This document shows, piece after piece, positions 43,524 to 50,518 of a DNA stretch of 50,518 nucleotides. The notes beneath the pieces are model-generated. The model did not search any database. It worked only from the letters and a program-made list of their open reading frames with translations, and was not told the DNA's origin. The first letter of the stretch is position 1, and every line of letters starts with the position of its first letter. This DNA is from JAJFUB01 sp964622325 (GTDB taxonomy: Bacteria; Armatimonadota; Zipacnadia; Zipacnadales; UBA11051): NCBI GenBank assembly GCA_964622325.1, contig CAZUOJ010000017.1, forward strand, positions 1 through 50,518, in the 5' to 3' direction. A program made the position numbers and the translations under genes.

Positions 43524-44633
43524 ATGTTAAATATACACAAGATGTCTGAGATGGCGCAAGCAATTCGGCGTGCTGTGCAGGAAGCCATACAAGCTGGCCA
43601 GACTCCTGGCGCTGTTGTCCTCGTAGGGCGCGGCGATGAGATTATTTTTTATGAGGCCTTCGGCTATCGGATGCTACAGCCGGAAAAGCGGCTAATGGCG
43701 CCAGACACAATTTTTGATCTGGCATCTCTGACAAAGCCGCTGGCCACAGCAACAGCGATTATGCAGCTTGTTGAACAAAAAAAGATTGCCTTAGAGGAGC
43801 CTATCTGTCGCTATTTCCCCCCATTTCCATCTCAGATTACAATTCGCCATTTGCTCACACATTCCAGCGGGCTTAAACCATACAAGAATTATCTGCATGA
43901 ATGGGGCAGCCGCATTCCGCCTGCGTGGCGGCGGCGAAAAATTCTGGCTGACATTGCCCAAATGCCTTTAGATTTTCCTCCGGGACAAGGCTTCAGCTAT
44001 TCGTGTTTGAATTATGTTGTGTTGTCTTCGCTTGTGCCGCGCGTGTCGGGCCTGCCGCTGGATGTTTATTTTCTTCGCCATATTGCCAAGCCATTGCAAC
44101 TGACGGCCACGCGTTTTAAGCCCACGCCACCTCAAACATATTTTTGCGCGGCGACAGAGCCGCAGCCTGAAGGCGTTTTATGCGGCGTTGTGCATGATGA
44201 AATTGCGCGTTATTTGGGGGGCGTGGGCGGCAATGCCGGCCTGTTCGGCCCGGCGCTGGATTTGAGTCGTATGTTGCGCATGTTTTTGCGCGGCGGCGAA
44301 CTGGATGGCGTGCGGATTTTGCAACGCCGCACTGTGCAAGCCATGATTACGCCGGCTTTTATAAAGGGGAAGCTGCAGCGGGGGCTGGGCTGGGATATCG
44401 CCACGGATTATTCGCCTTCTGTCCGGGGGCGTTATTTTCCCAAAGGCAGCTTTGGCCATTCTGGCTTTACGGGCACGTCGATCTGGGCTGATCCGCAAAG
44501 CCGCGTGTATCTCATAATTTTGACGAATCGCGTGCATCTGGGCCGGGAAGCAAGCATTATGAGCTTACGGCGCCGTCTGGCCAATATCGTTGGCCGGGAG
44601 CTGATTGCTAAGCAGCAACTACATGCTCTATAA
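43524..44633 (+). CDS. Serine beta-lactamase-like hydrolase (class C/EstB group)
   Basis: A 369-residue penicillin-binding-fold hydrolase. The nucleophile motif SxxK is S68-LT-K71 in FDLASLTKPLA. The second motif region is FSYSCLNYVVLSSL, with the tyrosine kept. The third is FGHSGFTGTSIW, an HxG in place of KTG, as in esterase-like members. There is no signal peptide, so it is probably cytoplasmic and more likely an esterase or peptide hydrolase than a resistance enzyme. I start at the first ATG; a TTG two codons upstream and ATGs inside are alternatives, and the ribosome site is weak. Confidence 0.85.
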   Translation: MLNIHKMSEMAQAIRRAVQEAIQAGQTPGAVVLVGRGDEIIFYEAFGYRMLQPEKRLMAPDTIFDLASLTKPLATATAIMQLVEQKKIALEEPICRYFPPFPSQITIRHLLTHSSGLKPYKNYLHEWGSRIPPAWRRRKILADIAQMPLDFPPGQGFSYSCLNYVVLSSLVPRVSGLPLDVYFLRHIAKPLQLTATRFKPTPPQTYFCAATEPQPEGVLCGVVHDEIARYLGGVGGNAGLFGPALDLSRMLRMFLRGGELDGVRILQRRTVQAMITPAFIKGKLQRGLGWDIATDYSPSVRGRYFPKGSFGHSGFTGTSIWADPQSRVYLIILTNRVHLGREASIMSLRRRLANIVGRELIAKQQLHAL

Positions 44634-44705
44634 AAATTGCGTATATTTGTGTATATTGAAGATAAATAAGCAAGATTGATAGCAATTGTGGCCAGGAGAA
44701 ATGCT

Positions 44706-47087
44706 ATGCAAAAATCCCGATGGCTATGGATTTTTCTAGTGGGGCAAGGAATTATGATATATGCTGCCGCCAGTTCATCTCTGGCTGCTGCCCCGCGTGT
44801 GGCGCTAGTGCATGGCAGCTACGGCAATTTTCGCCATCGCAATGATTATGATAGCGTGATGAAACATTTGGGATGGACGCTGGACAAATTCGAAAACAAG
44901 AATTTTGCGCAGCTAGTGGCCCAACTGGATAATTACGATTTTATCTTAGGGACAGCGCTTTTTAATTATGCGGAGAATGTGCAAGATTTTTCTGTATACA
45001 AAGAGCCGCTGTGGGCTTTTATGGAGCGAGGCGGCGCTATTGTGTTGACTGACACGAATTATGCGGATCATGTCAATTGGCTGGCGCGCTGGGGCGAGGA
45101 TTGGAAAGTCGGGCTAAAAAGCTGCCAAACAACATCCACGCCCAATCGCTGGCTGGATCGTCGTCATCCAATTTTTGGCGGGCTGTATCCTGTGAAGCGC
45201 CTGGGGGCGACATGGATGCATATGCTTCCTGGCGCCGGCTGGGAGATTATCGCCACATGCGCAGATGAGGGCGCTACAGCGCTATTTCGCGTCCACGGGC
45301 GGGGCTATATGCTGCTCACGAGCTATTGGGGCTATGATAGCCGAATGCTGGAGAATCTGTGGGCGACATTACAATACACACGCGCGGGCATTTTGCCCTA
45401 TTTTCCAGATTTATCACAGCTTACGCTGGGCGAGAACAAGCTGAGCGGCAGCTTCCGCAATCTTTCCAAGCAGCCTATAAGCGTGACATTGCATTGCATT
45501 TTACAAGGAGGAGAGCCCCCAAAAAGCCTGCAAGAATATTCTGCCACAGCGACAGCGCCCGCTGGCCAGAAAGCAGATCTGCCGCTTATCGTGCCCATTA
45601 AGCAACGGGGAAGCTATCAGGCGCAGCTGAGGCTGAGCATGGCAGAGGGGCCCGTTTTTGCGCCAATACACGCGGAAATTTACATTCCTCATCTTGTGGA
45701 ATTGGAGCTGTTTGTGCCCAAATATCGGGGCGTTATTATGAAAGCGGGCTGGGGCACAACAGCCGCAAGCCGCCTTATTCAGGCCCGGGCGACTTTGCAT
45801 CCTTTGGGGGAACGGCTGGAAAATTGCTATCAGCACACGCGCTTATGGGCAGGAAAAACGCTTCTGGCGCAAAGCCTTCCGCAGCGTTTAACGGGACAGA
45901 CATTTACAATTTCGCTTACGCTGCAAAAGGCGCCGCAAAACGATTGCTTGCTGGAGCTGGCTTTGCTTCGGGGGCCTCAGGGGCCTGTTTTGCACAAGAC
46001 GCAGAAGAAAATCCCTGTGATTGCCTCGCAGCCTCATCAGGCGTTCATCGATGAGGCGCTCAATTTGCGTGTGGAGGGCCAATTGTTTTTCCCGATAGCG
46101 ATTTATCATGTGCCGATAAGGGATTTTGCGCGTGTGAAGGCGCTGGGCTTTAATGTCATTCAAGCCTGGGGGACATCCGAACAGCAAGCGCAAGAAAATC
46201 TTGATGCCGCTCACAAAGCAGGCTTAAAGGTTATTCTGGAGGGCACGACGCATCTGGCACGTAAACAGCCGCTGGAAGTGCTGGCGCCGCTGATTGCAAA
46301 GTTCCGCAGCCATCCCGCCTTACTAGCATGGTATCTGACAGACGAGCCTTCCGGCGAAGAACAGCTAGAGTGGTGCCGGCGCGTTTACGAATATCTGCAG
46401 AAGCAGGATCCCCATCATCCTGTATATTTGACATCCTGCAGTCCGGGCGAATTTGCTGCTTACGCACATGTGACAGATATTTTTGCTGTAGATCCCTATC
46501 CCATTCCGAAGGCGCCTATTACAATGGTGTCTGAATGGATGAAACGCGCTCAAGAAGCTGTAGCCGGCAGAAAGCCCGTGTGGCTCATTCCGCAATTGCA
46601 TAATTGGGAGGCCTATAGCGGCCGTCCCGAGGCAGGCCGTGCGCCCACGCCTGAAGAGGAGCGGAATATGATTTATCAGGGGCTTGTCTGGGGCGCTAAA
46701 GGCATCTTTTATTATCCCTGGGATGATGGCTGCACGGGGCTTGTGTATGAAGAAAAGCTGCAAGGCGCTGTCAAACAAATCAACGCGGAATTAGCGGCCT
46801 TGGGGCCCGAATTGCTCCAATGTTCCTACAAGCTTACAGCCCAAAATGAGGAGGCGCATCCAGGGCTATACGCTGCCACATACGAAGGGGAAAAGAATAT
46901 CTATGTCTTCGCTGTCAATGTGACAAAAGAGGAAAAAATTATGTCTGTGCCAGCCCCGCCTGGACAGAATCCAAGGGCAGATGTGCTTTTTGAGGGGCGT
47001 TCCCTACAAATCGCTCAGGGGAAAATCGTGGACACATTTGCGCCGCTGGCTGTGCATGTGTATCGGATAATGAAGCCGGCGCGTTAA
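44706..47087 (+). CDS. Large secreted glycosidase-like protein
   Basis: A 793-residue exported protein. AGGAG lies before the chosen ATG, giving a signal peptide after MQKSRWLWIFLVGQG. Residues about 30-200 look like a class I glutamine-amidotransferase/beta-galactosidase-trimerisation-like fold (PRVALVHGSYGNFRHRND, then ERGGAIVLTDTNYADHVNWL). Residues about 210-450 are beta-sandwich. From about 455 to 720 is a TIM-barrel-like part: LFFPIAIYHVPIRDFARVKA, HPALLAWYLTDEPSGEEQLE (acidic pair likely catalytic, as in clan GH-A), then FAVDPYPI and VWLIPQLHNWEA. The last 70 residues form a small beta domain. It probably hydrolyses an extracellular glycan or oligosaccharide; the family number cannot be fixed. 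Confidence 0.75.
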   Translation: MQKSRWLWIFLVGQGIMIYAAASSSLAAAPRVALVHGSYGNFRHRNDYDSVMKHLGWTLDKFENKNFAQLVAQLDNYDFILGTALFNYAENVQDFSVYKEPLWAFMERGGAIVLTDTNYADHVNWLARWGEDWKVGLKSCQTTSTPNRWLDRRHPIFGGLYPVKRLGATWMHMLPGAGWEIIATCADEGATALFRVHGRGYMLLTSYWGYDSRMLENLWATLQYTRAGILPYFPDLSQLTLGENKLSGSFRNLSKQPISVTLHCILQGGEPPKSLQEYSATATAPAGQKADLPLIVPIKQRGSYQAQLRLSMAEGPVFAPIHAEIYIPHLVELELFVPKYRGVIMKAGWGTTAASRLIQARATLHPLGERLENCYQHTRLWAGKTLLAQSLPQRLTGQTFTISLTLQKAPQNDCLLELALLRGPQGPVLHKTQKKIPVIASQPHQAFIDEALNLRVEGQLFFPIAIYHVPIRDFARVKALGFNVIQAWGTSEQQAQENLDAAHKAGLKVILEGTTHLARKQPLEVLAPLIAKFRSHPALLAWYLTDEPSGEEQLEWCRRVYEYLQKQDPHHPVYLTSCSPGEFAAYAHVTDIFAVDPYPIPKAPITMVSEWMKRAQEAVAGRKPVWLIPQLHNWEAYSGRPEAGRAPTPEEERNMIYQGLVWGAKGIFYYPWDDGCTGLVYEEKLQGAVKQINAELAALGPELLQCSYKLTAQNEEAHPGLYAATYEGEKNIYVFAVNVTKEEKIMSVPAPPGQNPRADVLFEGRSLQIAQGKIVDTFAPLAVHVYRIMKPAR

Positions 47088-47206
47088 AAGCGAGCGATGA
47101 AATAGAGAAGCCCCAAACTCTATAAGAGAGGAAAGAACAATCGCCCGCCCTCGCGGCATTTTATTGAGGAGATTGCGGGCCGAGGAAATGTGCGCCGAAA
47201 CTTTTA

Positions 47207-47235
47207 TTGTGCTTCTGTGCTGGATAAGCTATTAT
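47207..47235 (+). promoter_or_regulatory. Possible promoter of the small membrane protein operon
   Basis: TTGTGC and TATTAT are separated by 17 bases, about 55 bases before the start codon. A seven-base inverted repeat (AAGCCGC/GCGGCTT) follows the -10 box and could fold in the leader. Confidence 0.5.
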
Positions 47236-47290
47236 AAAGCCGCGATAGCAAAGCTTGTTGCGGCTTATTTTGATTGCGAGGATTCTCTGA

Positions 47291-47557
47291 ATGCGTTCGC
47301 GTGAGGAAATTATTCGTTTAGCCTGGACACTAGTGGGCGCTGTTTTGGGCACAATAGCCGGATTTGCCCTATTAACAGTGTTGTTACAATTTCTCCGCCT
47401 GTCGCCATTGTGGCTGACAATCGCTGTGCTGGGAATTTGTGGCGGCAGCTTGATTGGCGGGGGCTATTTAGGATTAACGATTATAACAAAACGCCAGCGC
47501 GCTGCCCGAAAAAAATTTTTTGCCGAAAAAAAGAAGCGCAAGAAACGCAAGAAATAA
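47291..47557 (+). CDS. Small two-helix membrane protein with basic tail
   Basis: An 88-residue protein with two membrane helices (LAWTLVGAVLGTIAGFALLT and the following WLTIAVLGICGGSLIGGGYL) joined by a short loop, and a very basic C-terminus rich in Lys and Arg. The basic tail would be cytoplasmic. I do not recognise a family. It lies 25 bases before the secreted protein gene, so the two probably share an operon. Confidence 0.65.
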   Translation: MRSREEIIRLAWTLVGAVLGTIAGFALLTVLLQFLRLSPLWLTIAVLGICGGSLIGGGYLGLTIITKRQRAARKKFFAEKKKRKKRKK

Positions 47558-47582
47558 AAGGGCTCGTGCAAAAGGAACAAAA

Positions 47583-48485
47583 ATGGCTTCGGCTATGTGG
47601 CGCCGCAGGCTGCTTTTTCTTTCGTGTATTTTCCTCTGCTGGCAAAGCGCGCCCGGCACATCTCCGCAGCCAGACAGCGCCGCCCAGCCCGCTCTTTTGC
47701 GCACACGATTGTCACAAGCCATAGAGGCGTATCAACGAGTGCTGAGCGAGCTGGCTCCGGGGCTGCTGTCCCCGGCAGCGCCCCCTTATCAGCCCATCTA
47801 TGAGAAATTATCCGCTCTGGGCCAAAAATTAGAAGTGTTAAGCCGGACGGCTGCTGAGGCCTTACAGGCTCCGACGCCTGATTGGCCGCGTCTGGAACAC
47901 GCGCTGGAGGAATTTGAAGCAGAATATCGGGAGCTGCGCTGTCAATCGCTGCCCCTGCGTTTGTGGCTTTTTCTGCGCGCGAATAAAGTCAAAACGCCTG
48001 CATGGGGCTGGGCAATGAGTCGTTCCGCTGCGCCCTTGCCGCGCCAAACAGGAACATTTGACGCGGAAATTTGCCGGCAATTAGAGTTTTCTATGCGGCC
48101 AGGCGCGCAGGAAATACGCCAAATTATCGTTGTGCCCCTGACACAAGAGCTAAAACGCGTTCGGACAGATGTGAGCGTATTAAAGAGCCCCCGAGACAAT
48201 ACATCGCCTGTAAAGATAAGCCTGCTGCCCCTCGATTACAGCCGCGCGGCGAAGCCGCCCCAAATGTCTGTTTCGCTTCCAGAGGCCACATACGAAGGCA
48301 CGCCTGATGTGCCTTTAGGCTTTGCGCAGGCTTTTGTGCTTGTTGTGACAGCTTCTGACTCCTGCCCGTCTGGCATATATCGCGGCCAAATACGCCTAGC
48401 GCCCCAAGGCGTGAAAGCGCAAGCCGTTCCTGTGATTATTACAGTGCATTCCCAGACTGACAACAGCCCTGAAGGAGGCAAATAA
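47583..48485 (+). CDS. Secreted protein with Ig-like beta domain, function unknown
   Basis: A 300-residue exported protein. AAGGAAC precedes the ATG and a signal peptide follows (MASAMWRRRLLFLSCIFLCW). Residues about 25-130 are helical. The C-terminal 130 residues (FSMRPGAQEIRQIIVVPLT, then DVPLGFAQAFVLVVTASDSC and PSGIYRGQIRLAPQG) resemble the beta-sandwich that precedes the catalytic barrel in some DUF4091-type glycosidases, but no barrel follows here. It may be a truncated or stand-alone relative that binds carbohydrate. The next gene is 172 bases away. Confidence 0.6.
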   Translation: MASAMWRRRLLFLSCIFLCWQSAPGTSPQPDSAAQPALLRTRLSQAIEAYQRVLSELAPGLLSPAAPPYQPIYEKLSALGQKLEVLSRTAAEALQAPTPDWPRLEHALEEFEAEYRELRCQSLPLRLWLFLRANKVKTPAWGWAMSRSAAPLPRQTGTFDAEICRQLEFSMRPGAQEIRQIIVVPLTQELKRVRTDVSVLKSPRDNTSPVKISLLPLDYSRAAKPPQMSVSLPEATYEGTPDVPLGFAQAFVLVVTASDSCPSGIYRGQIRLAPQGVKAQAVPVIITVHSQTDNSPEGGK

Positions 48486-48657
48486 AATAAAAAATCTGGA
48501 GAGGAAGCCTGAACAGACGATTCGCTGCGCCAAAAAAGCCCTTCAATCCATTCAAATTCGGCCGCAGGCCCAATATGCAAAGAAGCTTCTTTGTTAGCCT
48601 GTTCCATAATTGCGTCCCCTATTAAAAGACAGCGCACATTGATGTCAGGGAGGCTTT

Positions 48658-49824
48658 ATGCTGCCGCGCGAACGTGTTGCCAAAACGCTCCATTTTGAGG
48701 AGCCCGATATCGTTCCCTGGGGCGAACATTCCATTGACTACACTGTCTATGAGATGATTTTGGGCCGGCCCAGCCTTGTGCAAGGCAAGATGAAACAGAC
48801 ACGAGCCCTGTGGGAAGGCCGGCGGGATGAGATTGTGGAGTCCTATGCGCGTGATGTGCCGGATCTCGTGGAAGCGCTGGGGATGGATATCGTTACAATC
48901 GGCATGATGCCGCCCAAAGGCGCCTGCGAAACGCCCATGGAACAAATTGATGCCGAAACATTTCGTGATGCTGCCGGCAATCTCTATCGCGTTTCTGTCA
49001 CGACGCATGATCTTTGTCTTTATAAGGCCAATAAGGAGCAGCCGCTTCACATTCCGACAGTTGAGGAAATCCAGGAACAGATTGACGCGCTGGAGACACA
49101 GCCGCCGCCCAGGCCCGATCCTTCTGTATGGGAGGCGGCGCAAGCGGCAATGAAACGCCTGAAAGCGACTCATTGGTTCAATATCTGCGTGGGCGATATA
49201 GGCTTCCCGTTATATGGGCGGGATGACGAGGAACGCTATCTCAATTTAGCATTATATCCAGAGCTGCATGCCAAGCTGACAGAATTGACGGCAAAATCCC
49301 TTATCGCACAGCTGCCCCTATACGCAGAAATGGGCTATGACAGCATTATGCCCTGTGGAGATTTAGGCAGTTCGACAGGCTTGCTGGCGAGCCCTCGCAT
49401 TTTGCAAGAACATGTTGTTTATTGGTGGAAACAATACACAAGCGCTGCCAAAGCGCTGGGCCTGCGCGTCATTAAGCATTGTTGCGGCTGTATCTGGGAG
49501 GCGCTGGATCTTATTGTTGAAGGCGGATATGAAGGCTATGAAGCCATTCAACAAAGCGGCGGAATGGACATTAAGCTGCTCAAGGAAAAATATGGGGATC
49601 GGCTCGTTCTATGGGGCGGCGTGACAAATGAAAGCCTGATTTTAGGCACGCCTGCCGACATTGAGCGAGAAGCGAAATATGCTTTCCGATGGGGCGCGCC
49701 CGGAGGGGGCTTTATTTATGGCGCAAGCCATTCCCTCGCTGTCGGCACGAAATATGAAAATCTGATGAAGATGAAAGAAATGCGCGAACGCTATGGCGTT
49801 TATCCTATCGGCGTGATTGAATGA
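48658..49824 (+). CDS. URO-D family protein with HCCG motif
   Basis: A 388-residue URO-D-like protein, third of its kind here. It opens MLPRERVAKTLHFEEPDIVP and has YDSIMPCGDLGSSTGLLASP and RVIKHCCGCIWEALDLIVEG. HCCG fits the HxCG ligand pattern of methyltransferase relatives, while the C-terminal block is GGGFIYGASHSLAVGTKYEN. GGGAGG precedes the ATG. Overall identity to the other two copies looks low, so they are not recent duplicates. It is followed 98 bases later by a deacetylase gene. Substrate unknown; a sugar- or aromatic-ether-linked demethylation route is only a guess. Confidence 0.82.
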   Translation: MLPRERVAKTLHFEEPDIVPWGEHSIDYTVYEMILGRPSLVQGKMKQTRALWEGRRDEIVESYARDVPDLVEALGMDIVTIGMMPPKGACETPMEQIDAETFRDAAGNLYRVSVTTHDLCLYKANKEQPLHIPTVEEIQEQIDALETQPPPRPDPSVWEAAQAAMKRLKATHWFNICVGDIGFPLYGRDDEERYLNLALYPELHAKLTELTAKSLIAQLPLYAEMGYDSIMPCGDLGSSTGLLASPRILQEHVVYWWKQYTSAAKALGLRVIKHCCGCIWEALDLIVEGGYEGYEAIQQSGGMDIKLLKEKYGDRLVLWGGVTNESLILGTPADIEREAKYAFRWGAPGGGFIYGASHSLAVGTKYENLMKMKEMRERYGVYPIGVIE

Positions 49825-49922
49825 ACATGTGCTATTATCAGAAGGAAGGCAATGAAAGCGGCGCGTTATGGGGCTGAAATAAGCGTAAAATACAAAATCA
49901 TATTAGGAGAGAAGGAATAGCC

Positions 49923-50518
49923 TTGCGCGTGCTTGTTGTCATTGCGCATCCAGATGACGAAATGCAATGTTCCGGAACAATTGCCTTACAGACAGCCGCT
50001 GGAATAGATGTCACAATCGCTGTGGCCTGCAACGGCAATTTAGGGGGCTTGCCAGGCGCTGAAAAAGCAGAGCGTGCTCGTGTGCGGCGGGCCGAAATGC
50101 AGGCAGCCTGTGATGTGTTGGGCGCCCGTTTAGAATGGCTGGATTTTGGCGATGATGATTTTATGGCACATGTATACGGCCGCTACAATGAGACAGAAAT
50201 GATATTTCGTGATCTCATTCGCCGCGTTAATCCTGATTTGCTTATCGTGCCGGCCCTGAACGATTATCATCAACATCATCGCGCGGCGGCGGAATTGGCC
50301 TTGAACGCCTCCAATAATGCGGCCAATCCGGCCATTGTCAGTTCACAGCCTGCTTCCGCTGGCATCCCCATAACATTACATATGCCTCCCATGCCGCCAG
50401 GGCCATTTATGGCCGATATATATGTAGATATCACAACTGTTTTTGAAAAAAAGCTGGAGGCTATCCGCTGTCACAAAAGCCAGCATCAATATCTGCAAGA
50501 ACATCATCGGACAAATAT
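49923..50518 (+). CDS. PIG-L/LmbE-family deacetylase (partial)
   Basis: A zinc-dependent N-deacetylase-family protein cut by the window end; about 198 codons are visible. It starts with TTG preceded by AGAAGGA. The N-terminal strand is RVLVVIAHPDDEMQCSGTIA, with the metal-binding HPDDE, and the later zinc histidine lies in VPALNDYHQHHRAAAELAL, where the third H is the likely ligand. Family members remove acetyl groups from GlcNAc derivatives such as those in mycothiol, bacillithiol or teichoplanin biosynthesis. It follows a URO-D-family gene; many such pairs occur in environmental bacteria. The substrate is unknown. Confidence 0.88.
   Translation, partial: MRVLVVIAHPDDEMQCSGTIALQTAAGIDVTIAVACNGNLGGLPGAEKAERARVRRAEMQAACDVLGARLEWLDFGDDDFMAHVYGRYNETEMIFRDLIRRVNPDLLIVPALNDYHQHHRAAAELALNASNNAANPAIVSSQPASAGIPITLHMPPMPPGPFMADIYVDITTVFEKKLEAIRCHKSQHQYLQEHHRTN

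Noticed and set aside
43524..44633. Antibiotic-resistance beta-lactamase
   Set aside because: It lacks a signal peptide and has HSG instead of KTG, which fits esterase-like members better.
1..50518. CRISPR array, prophage, transposon or restriction system
   Set aside because: No spaced direct repeats, phage structural genes, transposase motifs or DNA methyltransferase/nuclease motifs were seen. The only tandem repeat is the heptamer array.

Overview
The window looks like a chromosomal stretch of a free-living, didermic bacterium, most probably a member of or close to Armatimonadota. This is an inference from content. Two stand-alone type IV pilin-like proteins carry the H-X9-DG motif, one with the FPVFARAREKAR segment often seen in that phylum. 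There are also copper-amine-oxidase-N-like domains, a polyphosphate glucokinase, DUF4380- and DUF4832-type proteins and several uroporphyrinogen-decarboxylase-like (URO-D) proteins. G+C is moderate, somewhat above half by eye. No rRNA, phage, transposase or CRISPR array was seen.

Layout. 1-8.4 kb: end of topA, a membrane spermidine-synthase-like protein, a DUF4380 lipoprotein, tRNA-Thr(CGT) with a clear promoter, then a tight run of galU, a PRC-barrel/amphipathic-helix protein and murB, and an exported beta-rich protein. 8.5-13.1 kb: a large CHASE4 hybrid histidine kinase and an Ala/Pro-rich secreted protein. 13.3-15.9 kb: an operon of a URO-D-family protein and a non-pyrrolysine MttB-family methyltransferase. 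16.1-23 kb: two neighbouring proteins with copper-amine-oxidase-N-like domains (one a polysaccharide deacetylase), a pilin-like protein, a DUF4832 glycosidase-like protein and a GT4 glycosyltransferase. 23.2-26.2 kb: M55 D-aminopeptidase, DapA-superfamily aldolase and carbon-nitrogen hydrolase. 26.4-30 kb: a soluble histidine kinase and a sodium:solute symporter with an overlapping single-helix small protein. 30-36.8 kb: ADP-ribosylglycohydrolase, second pilin-like protein, a heptamer repeat, a PhoB/PhoR-type pair with a likely Pho box, aldo-keto reductase and nucleoside hydrolase. 37-41 kb: sugar-nucleotide-type dehydrogenase, HydF, polyphosphate glucokinase, NimA-like flavoprotein. 41.2-50.5 kb: two more URO-D-family proteins, CutA, a serine beta-lactamase-like hydrolase, a large glycosidase-like protein, small and secreted unknowns, and a PIG-L/LmbE deacetylase cut off by the window end.

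Together the genes suggest a polysaccharide-using heterotroph with surface and cell-wall biosynthesis, uptake and use of peptides and nucleosides, phosphate sensing with polyphosphate use, and anaerobic or microaerobic traits (HydF, MttB and URO-D families).

The most unusual signal is not a gene. The trinucleotide GGT and its complement ACC are strongly avoided over most of the window, within codons, across codon junctions and between genes. Many of the remaining copies sit where the protein sequence leaves no synonymous choice. All counts given here were made by eye and should be recomputed.
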